DNA of 64,000 nucleotides from Emticicia sp031378345 (GCA_031378345.1 JANNDY010000003.1:15562-79561); one strand, 5' to 3'. Shown: positions 27,021 to 36,323, numbered from the stretch's first letter. The notes: generated by a model from the letters alone, not told the origin. A program made the numbers and translations.

Positions 27021-29588
27021 TCAAAATGTATATCTCAAAGTAGTACCATAAGTTCGTTGGTCACCCAAAACTGCTGCATAATGCCCCGCACTACCTGCGG
27101 CTGGCAATAATTGCTCGAAATAGTTTTTATTCGTTAAATTACGAGACCAAACCAAAATTGAAAAACCATTGGAAGCACGGAAACCAACCCTGCCATTCAA
27201 TAAAGTATAACCGTCAATATTCAAATATTTTGAAGGAGAAGCACTCGACGAAAATTCCGAACGATAGTAAGCATCAAGAGCCAAGAAATATTTGCCTTTG
27301 AGTGTCAGTAAGTTGCCATTTCCTGTAATTTCACCACCCAACGAACCTGCCCATTTTGAAATACCGGGCAAAACTCCACCCGAAACATCTTAGAATGCAC
27401 TTTCGCCACCTACTTCTTCTAAGGGAACTGGGGCATTTTTGAAGGAAATATATCGTCCATCGGTGTAAGTAACAGCACCCGTAAAAGATAAATGATTGCT
27501 AACTCTGATGTTTCCATCTAATTCCGCACCTTTTACTCGTACTTTTTCAGCATTTGCTAAATATCCTCTGTTTACACCCACTTCTGCCGTTTGAATCTGC
27601 GTTTGATAATCTTTAATTTCAGTATTGAAAATAACGAAATTTAAGGTAGAAAGAGGCGTTGGTTTGGTCTTTACGCCAATTTCATAATGGGTTACATACT
27701 CAGGTTTTACTCTCGCCAAATCAATCAGAACCACACCATTTGCAGTAGGTAAACCACCCAAATTTACACCCACAGGTTTGTAGCTATTGGCGTAAGTAGC
27801 AAAGGCATTGACATTTTTATTTGGTTTGTAGGCAAGTGTAACTTGACCCGAAAAATTATTTTCTTCCACATTAAACTTAAACGCCTGATTAGTATAAACA
27901 CCATTTTTGAGAGCAAGCAAAGCAGCGTCGGTGGTTTGTAAGCCGCCGTAAGTTTCACGTTTATAGTCAACATCTTTTTTGTCATAATTGAAGCGAATTC
28001 CTGGCAATAAATGTAGTTTTTCTGTAATAGCCCAGTCAGCTTGACTAAATACTGATGCACCAAGAGTTTCGAGTCTTGACGTAGTTTTGGTGCCAAATCC
28101 ATCAAACAAACCTGGGGTTTTCCATAAAGCAGAAGTTGAATTTTGTGAAAAACACCATTGTGCCGAACCCGATTCTTCTACTTGCACAGGGTCTGATGTC
28201 AGGATTTGGTCAATGAAAAATATGCCCAAAACACCACTTAATTTTGAAGAAAATTGTCCTGAATAGCGAATTTCTTGCGTGTATTGGTCATGTCTTGAAT
28301 TTCCTTGCGATTTTGTCAAAACAGGTAATCCAATAAAATCACGGTCGTTCGATGGGTCCCAAATCCAATAACGCCAAGCCGAAGTTGAAGTCAATTTTCC
28401 TTTTCCTATTTTGGCATCAATATTAATTGAAGCTCCGCCAAAATCATTATTTACTCTCCACGGCGAATCAGCATCTGTTATTCTATCAAAAGGATTTGTC
28501 GTTGGTAATTTATAGCCCAAATCATCAATAATATTATTAAACTGACGGTAAGCTGCACGTTTCGTTGTTACAACTCCTGCCACCACAGTTGCATTACCAT
28601 CTGGTCTTTGACGAGCATTATCTCCCGACACTGTAATATTGATTTTGTCGGTCGGTGTATAAAGAATTTGAGCTCTAAAACTTAAATTATTAAGCGAATT
28701 TACTGGTTTTAGCGTGGTAGAATTATAAAGTGTTCCATCACGTTGCGTGCCTGAGAAAGATAATCTTGCCGCAATTTTTTTGCTCAAAGACCCTGTTATC
28801 GAAGCCTTTGCTTGAATGTAATTCAGATTTCCGTAGCTTGTTTCAAAACTGGCACTTGGTGTAAAACTTGGAGCTCGTGTGGTAATATTAAATGTACCCG
28901 CCGTTGTATTTTTTCCGTAAAGCGTTCCTTGCGGTCCACGAAGTACCTCTACTTGGTCAATATCAACAAAATCAATTGCCGTAGCTGCTGGTCGGGCGTA
29001 ATAAACACCATCAACATAAAAACCAACACCTGGGTCAATACCATCATTGGTAAGTCCGAACGACGAACCTAATCCACGAATATTAAGCGTTGTATTTCGG
29101 CCATTCGATGAATAAAGTTGTACCGAAGGAATTAGTTCTTTCAAACGATTGGGGTTAAATGCCCCTGCATCTTCGGCGGTTACGCCACGAATCACCGAAA
29201 TCGGAATCGGAATATCTTGCACCGATTCTTGTCGGCGGCGTGAAGATACCACCACATCAGCCAATTGATTTACATTTTCATCAAGTCTGATTTCTATTTT
29301 ACTGTCGTTTATCACAAGCTCTTTTTTCATATACCCAACATAAGATATTATAAGCGTAAACGGAAGTTTTTGACCTGTAATCAAAGCAAACTCCCCATTT
29401 GCGTCGGTCGAAGCACCGTTGGTTGTGCCTTTGATGGAAACAGTTGCCCCAATTAATATTTCATTGGTGCGGGCATCAATAACTCTACCCGAAACCGTCG
29501 CATTGATAATGGGTTTATCTTGGGCGGAAATATAAAAAGGTAAAAATATTACCCATGCGGGGAATATTGATTTTAGATTTTTTTTCAT
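27021..29588 (-). pseudogene. TonB-dependent receptor gene interrupted by an in-frame stop
   Basis: The frame encodes 855 residues with one internal TAA at 27390-27392 (codon 733) and no frameshift. Signal peptide, carboxypeptidase-regulatory-like domain (about 30-115), TonB plug (about 118-235 with RRRQESVQDIPIPISV and QVEVLRGPQGTLYGKNTTAG) and most of the barrel precede the stop. After it the same frame continues DVSGGVLPGISKWAGSLGG to the terminal strand TTLRYTF. The residues on both sides join as expected for a barrel, so the stop is probably a nonsense mutation or sequence error. The truncated 732-aa product would lack the last barrel strands. The substrate is unknown. The promoter region carries an operator shared with the TauE operon and a Cys-Cys leader peptide. 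Confidence 0.85.
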
Positions 29589-29590
29589 TA

Positions 29591-29709
29591 ATTTTAATCG
29601 TTTAAATTAAAATAAGGTCTGGACAAGTAATTTTTAATTACCGTTCGGAGTCATTTAGTCGTGATATTATTTGAATTAAATTTTGCCAGTTTGGTTGCAG
29701 CCAAACTGG
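29591..29709 (-). promoter_or_regulatory. structured 5' leader of the TonB receptor gene
   Basis: About 180 nt lie between the predicted start of transcription (near 29769) and the start codon at 29588. Three hairpins can form: CCAGTTTGG/CCAAACTGG (29686-29694 with 29701-29709), GTAATT/AATTAC (29627-29641), and ATTTTAAT/ATTAAAAT (29591-29598 with 29606-29613) directly before the start codon. No known riboswitch was recognised. Confidence 0.5.
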
Positions 29710-29718
29710 TTTTTTATT

Positions 29719-29748
29719 TTAGAAGCAACAGATAATTTTCAGATTCAT
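29719..29748 (-). CDS. putative leader peptide with adjacent cysteines
   Basis: A nine-codon frame, MNLKIICCF then stop, starts about 20 nt after the predicted transcription start of the TonB receptor gene. The two adjacent Cys codons precede the first leader hairpin by roughly 15 nt. The layout resembles ribosome-mediated attenuation by cysteine supply, and nearby genes encode sulfite/sulfur-type exporters. It is short enough to arise by chance, so this is a hypothesis. Confidence 0.35.
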   Translation of the reverse strand: MNLKIICCF

Positions 29749-29775
29749 GGTTTCTTAACTTTAATATTTCTGATG

Positions 29776-29817
29776 CAAAAGTATAATACTATATTTAATC
29801 TACCAAGAAGGTAGAGT
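29776..29817 (-). promoter_or_regulatory. promoter with palindromic operator, TonB receptor
   Basis: The minus strand carries the -7 box TACTTTTG (29783-29776). Upstream lies the palindrome TCTACC-N5-GGTAGA (29799-29815), which overlaps the expected -33 TTG. The arrangement and flanking bases match the TauE operon promoter at 32540-32583 nearly base for base, which supports a shared repressor. Confidence 0.7.
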
Positions 29818-29830
29818 AATAAATTTAAAA

Positions 29831-29871
29831 AAAACATCAATTAATTTCGGAAGAGAGATTGTTGATGTTTT
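29831..29871. terminator. terminator after the TauE/SOD operon
   Basis: AAAACATCAA (29831-29840) pairs with TTGATGTTTT (29862-29871) around a 21-nt loop. A-run and T-run flanks allow termination on either strand. It lies 24 bp past the stop of the TauE gene at 29895. Confidence 0.7.
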
Positions 29872-29894
29872 TTTGTGGAAAAATTAAATAGCCT

Positions 29895-30629
29895 TTAAGT
29901 TAAAATCAACTTCAAGCAAGCAATGACTAAGCCCAAAGCTAAGAGGTTTCTCAGAGTTGGAACATTGAATTTTTGACTGCCAAAATACGAACCAAATAAT
30001 CCGCCAATGATAGTAGCCAAAACCGCCCATTGTAGATTTTCGGTTAGATGAATTCCACCCTTTTGGAGTTGCCCATAAAGCCCTGATAGCGAATTAACAA
30101 AAATAAATAGTGCAGAAACGGCAGCCGTTTCTTTCAATGTCGCCCACCTCATCAGTAACATCAAAGGACTTAATACGATGCCGCCACCAATGCCAATCAT
30201 GCCCGAAAGTAAACCTATAAGTCCACCTGAAAGCAAACCTGCCCACAAAGGAATCGGGCGGTTGGGTTCGTTGTTATTATTGAATTTGTACAATAACCTG
30301 ATGATAGAGAAAAGGATACAAACTGCCAATATTTTCTTATAAATTGAGTCTGAAAGTGTCATTGTACCACCTAAAAATGCCATAGGAACGCTTGAAATAG
30401 CAAAAGGAAGGAATAATTTTAAACGAAAATGCCCAGCTTTATAGAACCCAATGAACGAAAATAACGATACTGCAAGATTCATTATCAATGCTGAAGGTTT
30501 CATCATAGCAGGTGCAACGCCCATCAATGCCATTACGGCTAAATAGCCACTTGCTCCGCCATGACCAACAGATGAATAAAGAAAAGCGACGATGCTGAGG
30601 AGTGCTAAAAGTAAGAAAAGTGAATCCAT
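29895..30629 (-). CDS. TauE/SafE family anion exporter
   Basis: A 244-aa inner-membrane protein with about seven hydrophobic helices. It has the family repeats SSVGHGGASGYLAVMAL in the N half and LSGMIGIGGGIVLSPLMLL in the C half. TauE/SafE proteins export sulfite, sulfoacetate or related organosulfur anions. It is the last gene of an apparent operon with an exported superoxide dismutase (16 nt upstream) and a second TauE. The sulfur role is inferred from family and from the shared operator. Confidence 0.88.
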   Translation of the reverse strand: MDSLFLLLALLSIVAFLYSSVGHGGASGYLAVMALMGVAPAMMKPSALIMNLAVSLFSFIGFYKAGHFRLKLFLPFAISSVPMAFLGGTMTLSDSIYKKILAVCILFSIIRLLYKFNNNNEPNRPIPLWAGLLSGGLIGLLSGMIGIGGGIVLSPLMLLMRWATLKETAAVSALFIFVNSLSGLYGQLQKGGIHLTENLQWAVLATIIGGLFGSYFGSQKFNVPTLRNLLALGLVIACLKLILT

Positions 30630-30645
30630 ATTTGATAGTAGAAAA

Positions 30646-31371
30646 TTATCGAGCCATTTTCAAAGCAATTTCAAGTCTTTGGGCAGCATTGTCCCAGTTC
30701 ATGAAATTGAATAATTCATCTACAAAATCGGCACGTTTGTTTTTGTATTTTAGGTAATAGGCGTGTTCCCACACATCAACAACCATCAATGGCACAATGC
30801 CCCAAACGGTGAGTTTTTCATGGTTTTCAACTTCCAAAATCATCAAACGATTGCTTTGTGGATGAAACCCCAAAAGCCCCCAACCATTGCCATCAACGTT
30901 TTTGGAATGATGAGCCAATTGCACTTTCATTTTATCGAACGAGCCAAAATCTTTTTCTATTCTTTTCAATAAATCGCCCGTTGGTTCAGATTTTTTGTTG
31001 GTAATATTTGTCCAAAAAATAGTGTGTAGCACATGGCTCGACAAATGCAGCGAAAGTTTCTTTGTCCAGTAATCAACGCCTTCAAAATTACCAGTTTCTA
31101 AGGCAGATTTTATTAATCCTGTTGCTTTATTGGCAGTATTTACTGCTCCGCCATGATGGGCAGTATAGTGCAACTTCAAGACATCGGCAGGCATAAATGG
31201 CTCTAAAAATGTGTCAGAATAAGGCAAAGCACCTAACACAAATTTTCCAGATTCGTCGGTCAATTTATCTAAACCACTTTCGTTGAGCGTAGCACTAAAA
31301 ACATCATTACCTTTCAATAAACTTGCTCCCGTAATGATGGCAGTATTGGTCAGAAATTGATTTCGTGTCAT
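30646..31371 (-). CDS. exported Fe/Mn superoxide dismutase
   Basis: A 241-aa protein. Metal ligands are present at H68 (LKLHYTAHHGG), H116 (SSHVLHTIFW), D199 and H203 (VVDVWEHAYY), and the FeMn-SOD hallmark GNGWGLL is there. The N-terminus MTRNQFLTNTAIITGASLLKG looks like a degenerate Tat signal with Arg-Asn instead of twin Arg, so a periplasmic location is likely. The outer-sphere position before the last ligands reads ENHE, a histidine rather than Gln, which suggests an iron or cambialistic enzyme. The ATG overlaps the stop of a chrA-like remnant (ATGA), and TauE genes flank it on both sides. Confidence 0.88.
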   Translation of the reverse strand: MTRNQFLTNTAIITGASLLKGNDVFSATLNESGLDKLTDESGKFVLGALPYSDTFLEPFMPADVLKLHYTAHHGGAVNTANKATGLIKSALETGNFEGVDYWTKKLSLHLSSHVLHTIFWTNITNKKSEPTGDLLKRIEKDFGSFDKMKVQLAHHSKNVDGNGWGLLGFHPQSNRLMILEVENHEKLTVWGIVPLMVVDVWEHAYYLKYKNKRADFVDELFNFMNWDNAAQRLEIALKMAR

Positions 31372-31526
31372 AAGATGTAGCTTTTTAATATAAATCCAAT
31401 TACCGCACACGCAATAATGATGTAAGGTTCAGTAATTTTTTTGTATTTCCAAAGCAATGTAATCGAAATTATGGTAATGATAATAGTCGGAATATCTATT
31501 AAAGAACCAAATAGAAAAAATAGCAT
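31368..31526 (-). pseudogene. C-terminal remnant of a chromate-transporter-like gene
   Basis: A 52-codon frame, MLFFLFGSLIDIPTIIITII... ending AVIGFILKSYIL, is almost all hydrophobic. It resembles the last two helices of ChrA transporters (…LID.PT…, then KYKKITEPYIIIACAVIG). The rest of chrA is absent, and the next upstream gene is a complete TauE. Its TGA overlaps the dismutase ATG, a translational-coupling arrangement that would persist from an intact operon. It could instead be a real small membrane protein. Confidence 0.45.
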
Positions 31527-31594
31527 ACTAATGCCCAAAGGTCGTATTTTAGTAATTTATCTTTTGGGAATTCCATTTTTCAAGCATTTATTTA

Positions 31595-32500
31595 CTACAA
31601 AAATATTTTTGACAATGTTCTTAAACTAAGGAAAATCAATAACAGAGCGACTAAAACAGTTACTGGTTTTCTTGGAATTTTATTAACTAAATACGCTCCA
31701 AGTGGTGCGGCAATTACGCCACCGATGATTAAACCAGCAATTACTTGCCAGCCACTAATACCACCAAAAAGCAAAAAAGTAATGCCACTTGCAAACGAAA
31801 TAGCAAACTCAGCCGTATTTACCGAACCAATTGTATAACGAGGGTCACGTCCTTGTCCCATTAGTGTAGAAGTTACAATTGGACCCCAACCGCCCCCACC
31901 AATAGAGTCCATAAATCCACCAAAAATGGCTAATGCACCTAAGTTTTTGGTCTTCTTTTTTTGAATTTTTCCTCGTAGCCCTTTTATCAATATTACTACT
32001 GCTAATACAATCATATATGCAGCAATATAAGGCTTAATTGCTTGACCATCAATCACATCTGCCAATAAATATGCTCCTAAAATTGACCCTAATACACCAG
32101 GAATGAGAAGATTAAGTACCAATTTTTTGTTGATATTTTTGAATTTATAATGAGAAATGGCAGATGCTCCCGTAGTGAACATTTCAGCCACATGTACGCC
32201 CATACTACTAATAGCAGGAGGCACGCCAAACGACATCAAAAATGAGGTAGAAGTTGCACCGTAGCCCATTCCGAGAGTGCTATCTACCAATTGAGCAAAG
32301 ACGCCGATGAGTAGAAAAATAACAAAATCGCCATTAAGACCATTTTTTACTTTTTCCAAAGAAAAACTGTTATGGTAATTGTATAGCAATATCAATAATA
32401 AGCCAATTAATAATACAATCGGAATACCATACCAAAGATATTTTGTTGTTTTTGGTTGATTTGGAATCGCAGCAATGCGTTCTTGATGTTCTGCACTCAT
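31595..32500 (-). CDS. TauE/SafE family anion exporter (second copy)
   Basis: A 301-aa membrane protein. After a basic cytosolic N-terminus it has about eight helices. Family motifs are ALVDSTLGMGYGATSTSFL-like (here AQLVDSTLGMGYGATSTSF) and GGFMDSIGGGGWGPIVTSTL. Proteins of this subtype are often next to sulfate-assimilation or sulfonate genes. It is the first gene of the operon leading to the dismutase and the other TauE. A palindromic operator covers its promoter 60 bp upstream. Confidence 0.9.
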   Translation of the reverse strand: MSAEHQERIAAIPNQPKTTKYLWYGIPIVLLIGLLLILLYNYHNSFSLEKVKNGLNGDFVIFLLIGVFAQLVDSTLGMGYGATSTSFLMSFGVPPAISSMGVHVAEMFTTGASAISHYKFKNINKKLVLNLLIPGVLGSILGAYLLADVIDGQAIKPYIAAYMIVLAVVILIKGLRGKIQKKKTKNLGALAIFGGFMDSIGGGGWGPIVTSTLMGQGRDPRYTIGSVNTAEFAISFASGITFLLFGGISGWQVIAGLIIGGVIAAPLGAYLVNKIPRKPVTVLVALLLIFLSLRTLSKIFL

Positions 32501-32539
32501 TGTGGTTTTAGTTTTTTGCTAAAATTTTGTTTTAAAATG

Positions 32540-32583
32540 CAAATATATAGTATTCTATTTACTCTACCAAATTAGTAGAGTAA
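32540..32583 (-). promoter_or_regulatory. promoter with palindromic operator, TauE/SOD operon
   Basis: On the minus strand a perfect -7 box TATATTTG (32547-32540) lies about 20 bp below a TTTG at the -33 position. That TTTG is in the centre of the palindrome TTACTCTAC-N7-GTAGAGTAA (32559-32583). A repressor bound there would block RNA polymerase. The start codon at 32500 is about 33 nt after the predicted transcription start. Confidence 0.75.
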
Positions 32584-32697
32584 TAATTTATTGTTTTTTT
32601 AAACTTTATAAGTATTTGGGCAAAAATACATTTTATTGTTATTTTTGTAAAACCTTGATAGTCAGCACGTTGGCGACAGTCCTCAGCACATAAGCAA

Positions 32698-32727
32698 AAC
32701 GAGGAGTATCTTTCGACACTCCTCGTT
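32698..32727 (-). terminator. terminator after the ppiD-like gene
   Basis: AACGAGGAGT (32698-32707) pairs with ACTCCTCGTT (32718-32727), followed on the minus strand by a short U-rich tract. It lies 29 bp past the stop at 32756. Confidence 0.65.
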
Positions 32728-32755
32728 TCATCACAAAAAATATTTTTCAATAATA

Positions 32756-34900
32756 TCAGAAAAACTTAGCTCTGTTATCTTTGATATTTGCGTTATCACG
32801 AATCGCTTGATTTGCCATATACGAAGCACCATATCCACCGTTTTTCTGAGTGATTTGGTCTTTATATTGCTTATAATCTGCAATTTCTGGAGCTTTCACA
32901 AGGTTGGTTGTTTCTACAATAAATACACCGTTTTCACCAACAAAAGGTTTTGAACGCTTGCCTGTTTGTAAACTAAAAATCTTGCCAATCGCTGCTGGGT
33001 CAACGCCTGGAGAAGTAAGCATACCTGCTGCAAAGTTGATGCCTGTTGCTGTTTCTACCAAAGCACCTGCTCCATATTTTTGAGCGATTTGCTCAAGTGT
33101 TCCCGTTGCTCCTTCCAATTTCTTCAAAATTTGCTCTGCTTTTACTTCATTACGAACTTTCGCAGTTAGTAAATCTTTAAAATCTTCTGCTTTTGGACTA
33201 TCTTTTTCTGTTTTGCCTGTAATTGCCGCAACAATAAAATTATCACCAACTTCATAGACACGATTCATTACTTTGCCTACTTTGTTATCATCATTGAATG
33301 CTTGCAAAACTATCTCACGTGCATTTTGAATAGTATTAAATGAAGCAGCTTCTGGGTTTATTTTGTCAGCTTTCAAGATAACCAATTTACCATCTTTTTT
33401 CACTGCTGCCTCAAATTCTTCTTTAGAATCGCTTCCTGCACGCAAAGTTTCAGCTTTTTGATAAATAGCATTGCGAGTTCCTTCGCTTGCTTGAAGCACA
33501 CGGCTCACAGTTGCAATCTTGTATTTTGTTTTTGATTTTGCCTCAGTTACTTTAACGATATGATATCCAAAATCTGTTTCAACAATATTAGGTAATAAAC
33601 CAGCACCACTAAAGCCAAAAATTGCACTTTCAAAAGGTTTTACCATTGCTCCGTTATTTTTGAAATAACCCAAATCACCACCTTGTTGTGCCGAACCATC
33701 TTGGCTATTTGAACGAGCTAAAGTTGCAAAATCAACACCTTGCTTCAATTGACTTAACACAACTTGTGCTTTTGCACGAGCTGCTGCTTTTACTGAATCT
33801 GGAGCTGCTTTGTCGGCACGAAACAAAATATGACTTGCACGAACTGTATAAAGCGAATCTGTTGCAATTCCTTCAAATTTATGAATCGAATAAGTATTGT
33901 CTTCTTTGAATGGTCCAATAACTGCACCCTGAATTGCACCATCAATGGCAGCTTTCAAAGTTGCACTCATTTCGCCAGCACTACGCTCGTACGGCAAACG
34001 GGAGTCAGAGTTTAGCGAAGCATACGCTTTTGCATCTGGAGCTGCCGCCAAACCTTTGGCAAAACCTTTGATGTCTTCATACAATGCTGCACTGTCTTCT
34101 TTGGTAGGCATTACTTGATATACTACATAATCAAGTGAACGGCTATCAAATCCTTTGTATTCTTCTTTGTGTTTGCTCAAATAATCTGATAATTGGCTAT
34201 CGGTTACTTTGATAGTTGTATCAATCACGCTTGTAAAAGGAACATATACATAGTGTGCATCTGCTTTTGTTGCTTGTGCTTCATATTCTCTTTTTCCTTC
34301 TGCACTTGTAATATAGGTTGAAGCGGTAAGCAAAGCATTATATTTTTCTAACAAACGCTGTTGAATCGCTTGTTTTTTGATTTCTTCCCAAGCTGCTTTC
34401 TGTGGAGCTGGCAATTGACCTGAAGCTACTGCACCAACAAATTCGATATGGCGATTACGGTCATATTGCCCTGTTTGTGGGTCAGTAAATTGTTGTTTGA
34501 TTACTGGACTAAGGTTTTTAGTTCCTTGAATCATCTCGCTAAGTTCATCAGGGGTAACTTTCAAACCTAATTTTTCAAATTCTGTTTTGTAAGTAATATC
34601 AAAAATCATTTGTTCCCAAACCTGACTGCGGAGTTGTTGAATCTCTTGTTCTTGCATTGCTCTTCCAGATTGTTGCTCATATCTGGTGCGTTCAGTATCT
34701 AATTTTGCTTGAAATGCTTGATAATCAATGCTTGTTCCTGCAATTTCACCGATTTTATTATTGTTTCCACCAAAAAGACCTCCTCCTTGTCCACTTCCGC
34801 CAGTGAATAAATCACCACCGACAATGAATAGAATAAGAGCAACTGCGATAACCGCAACTGCAACACCTGAACGCTCACGAATTTTGTTAATTAAAGCCAT
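32756..34900 (-). CDS. PpiD-like periplasmic chaperone / peptidyl-prolyl isomerase
   Basis: A 714-aa inner-membrane-anchored folding factor. A single N-terminal helix (VAVAVIAVALILFIVGGDLF, about 13-32) is followed by a Gly-rich turn and a SurA_N-like chaperone region (about 50-220). A parvulin domain (about 349-460) contains RASHILFRAD, QGGDLGYFKNN and FGYHIVKV. The C-terminal helical region (about 480-700) completes the PpiD plan. It would assist folding of exported and outer-membrane proteins. It has its own promoter and terminator. Confidence 0.92.
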   Translation of the reverse strand: MALINKIRERSGVAVAVIAVALILFIVGGDLFTGGSGQGGGLFGGNNNKIGEIAGTSIDYQAFQAKLDTERTRYEQQSGRAMQEQEIQQLRSQVWEQMIFDITYKTEFEKLGLKVTPDELSEMIQGTKNLSPVIKQQFTDPQTGQYDRNRHIEFVGAVASGQLPAPQKAAWEEIKKQAIQQRLLEKYNALLTASTYITSAEGKREYEAQATKADAHYVYVPFTSVIDTTIKVTDSQLSDYLSKHKEEYKGFDSRSLDYVVYQVMPTKEDSAALYEDIKGFAKGLAAAPDAKAYASLNSDSRLPYERSAGEMSATLKAAIDGAIQGAVIGPFKEDNTYSIHKFEGIATDSLYTVRASHILFRADKAAPDSVKAAARAKAQVVLSQLKQGVDFATLARSNSQDGSAQQGGDLGYFKNNGAMVKPFESAIFGFSGAGLLPNIVETDFGYHIVKVTEAKSKTKYKIATVSRVLQASEGTRNAIYQKAETLRAGSDSKEEFEAAVKKDGKLVILKADKINPEAASFNTIQNAREIVLQAFNDDNKVGKVMNRVYEVGDNFIVAAITGKTEKDSPKAEDFKDLLTAKVRNEVKAEQILKKLEGATGTLEQIAQKYGAGALVETATGINFAAGMLTSPGVDPAAIGKIFSLQTGKRSKPFVGENGVFIVETTNLVKAPEIADYKQYKDQITQKNGGYGASYMANQAIRDNANIKDNRAKFF

Positions 34901-34978
34901 TTGATTATTTTAAAATTTATTAAGGACCTTTAGGACTGGTTTTCTATGAAAAATACTTTCTATCAAAAAATTGAGGTG

Positions 34979-35009
34979 CAAAAATACGCAGATTCATATA
35001 GATTATCAA
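34979..35009 (-). promoter_or_regulatory. promoter of the ppiD-like gene
   Basis: On the minus strand the -33 TTG (35009-35007) is followed after about 20 bp by TATTTTTG (34986-34979), a full match to the Bacteroidota -7 box TAnnTTTG. The start codon follows about 79 bp later. Confidence 0.65.
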
Positions 35010-35138
35010 GGAAATACTATTGTTATATTAAGTTTTTTAACAAGTTTTATGCCAAAGAAGGCTTTTGTTTAAGTTAAGTCAGTCTTTATAGGTAGGGTTC
35101 AGGTATAAAAAGGCTCAAACTTATTGAAAGATTGGTGC

Positions 35139-36323
35139 TTACTCTCCTTTCAAAACCCTAAATCCTACTGCCGAAACGATGCCAAAGCCACCCAAAATGT
35201 ACCAAAGTGCATCAAAACCAAAGTGAGCGATAGTTTGCGTGCCAATCAGTGGAGCAGAAATTTGTGCAACCGACCATGTCATCGAGTGAAGAGCAGAATA
35301 TTGCCCACGGTTATGTGGTTTTGAGCGACCAATACTAAAGGAATTCATAAAGGGCATTGCAAAGATTTCGGAGAAAGTGGCGAAAATGATTCCTACTATC
35401 AGCCAAGTGTAACTATGTGAAAATAAGAAAATTATATAATTGACAACTACTAAACTTACACCAAAACTTATCAAATTGAGTTTTTCAAATTTTCCTTCGA
35501 TTTTATAAACCAATATCATTTCGATAAACGCAACCATTAGCCCATTTAAGCCAAGAATATAGCCGATTTGAATTTCAGAAAGTTTACAAACTTCTTTATA
35601 AAAAACAGGTCCAATGGTAAAAAGTTGAAAAAAAGCAATGGCATAAAGTGTAGTCAGTACCAAGAAAATTAAATATTTTTTGTCACGATAAGCCGAATCT
35701 TTTGGGTTGATGATTGCTTTAACTACCTGGCTATCAGTCTTTTGTCTGCGAGTCCCTCTCAAAAAAGCTAAAACAATAATTGCTGCACCAATATTTGTCA
35801 AGCCATCTGCCCAAAATAATAATTTATAATCTCGTGAAGCTAAAAACCCTCCAATGGCTGGACCAATTGACCAACCAAGATTAATCGCCAAACGAATGAG
35901 CGATACCGAACGGGTGAAAGTTTCGGGTGTGCTAAATGCAGCAATAGATGCAGTATTTGCAGGGCGATAAGCTTCTCCAAAAGCACTTAATAAAAAAGTA
36001 AATGTACAAATAATGTAATAATTTTGAGTCTGAGAAATAAGCAAAAACATGATTCCGCCTAAAAACAAACTCCAAAGTTGCACAGGAAAATAGCCAATTT
36101 TATCGGTCAATTTTCCACCAAGCAAAGTGCCACAAATTGAACCAATGCCGAAAACCATCATCACAAAACCCGCCTCAGTGATGCTAAAACCAAGTTTTTG
36201 GGTCAAATAAAGCGTCAAAAAAGCAATAACCATCCCTCCACTTCGGTTGATAAACATCACCAAAGCCAATAACCAAACCTGCCGAGAAAGCCCACCGAAA
36301 GCATTGCGATATAATGAAATCAT
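35139..36323 (-). CDS. major facilitator superfamily transporter
   Basis: A 394-aa inner-membrane carrier with about 12 helices. The loop 2-3 MFS signature is present as GGKLTDKIGYFPVQLW. The start at 36323 (MISLYRNAFGGLSRQVWLL) fits the cytosolic N-terminus; a longer start at 36386 adds an unlikely tail. It resembles drug or metabolite exporters, but the substrate cannot be read. It is transcribed alone and divergent to the thiolase gene. Confidence 0.88.
   Translation of the reverse strand: MISLYRNAFGGLSRQVWLLALVMFINRSGGMVIAFLTLYLTQKLGFSITEAGFVMMVFGIGSICGTLLGGKLTDKIGYFPVQLWSLFLGGIMFLLISQTQNYYIICTFTFLLSAFGEAYRPANTASIAAFSTPETFTRSVSLIRLAINLGWSIGPAIGGFLASRDYKLLFWADGLTNIGAAIIVLAFLRGTRRQKTDSQVVKAIINPKDSAYRDKKYLIFLVLTTLYAIAFFQLFTIGPVFYKEVCKLSEIQIGYILGLNGLMVAFIEMILVYKIEGKFEKLNLISFGVSLVVVNYIIFLFSHSYTWLIVGIIFATFSEIFAMPFMNSFSIGRSKPHNRGQYSALHSMTWSVAQISAPLIGTQTIAHFGFDALWYILGGFGIVSAVGFRVLKGE

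Noticed and set aside
29619..29709. Known riboswitch (SAM, cobalamin, thiamine) in the TonB receptor leader
   Set aside because: The leader has hairpins but none of the conserved core sequences I know for these classes (for example no S-box or B12-box).
31441..31629. Plus-strand 62-codon frame between the TauE and dismutase genes
   Set aside because: It is the antisense of the chrA-like remnant, overlaps the TauE 3' end and lacks a promoter.
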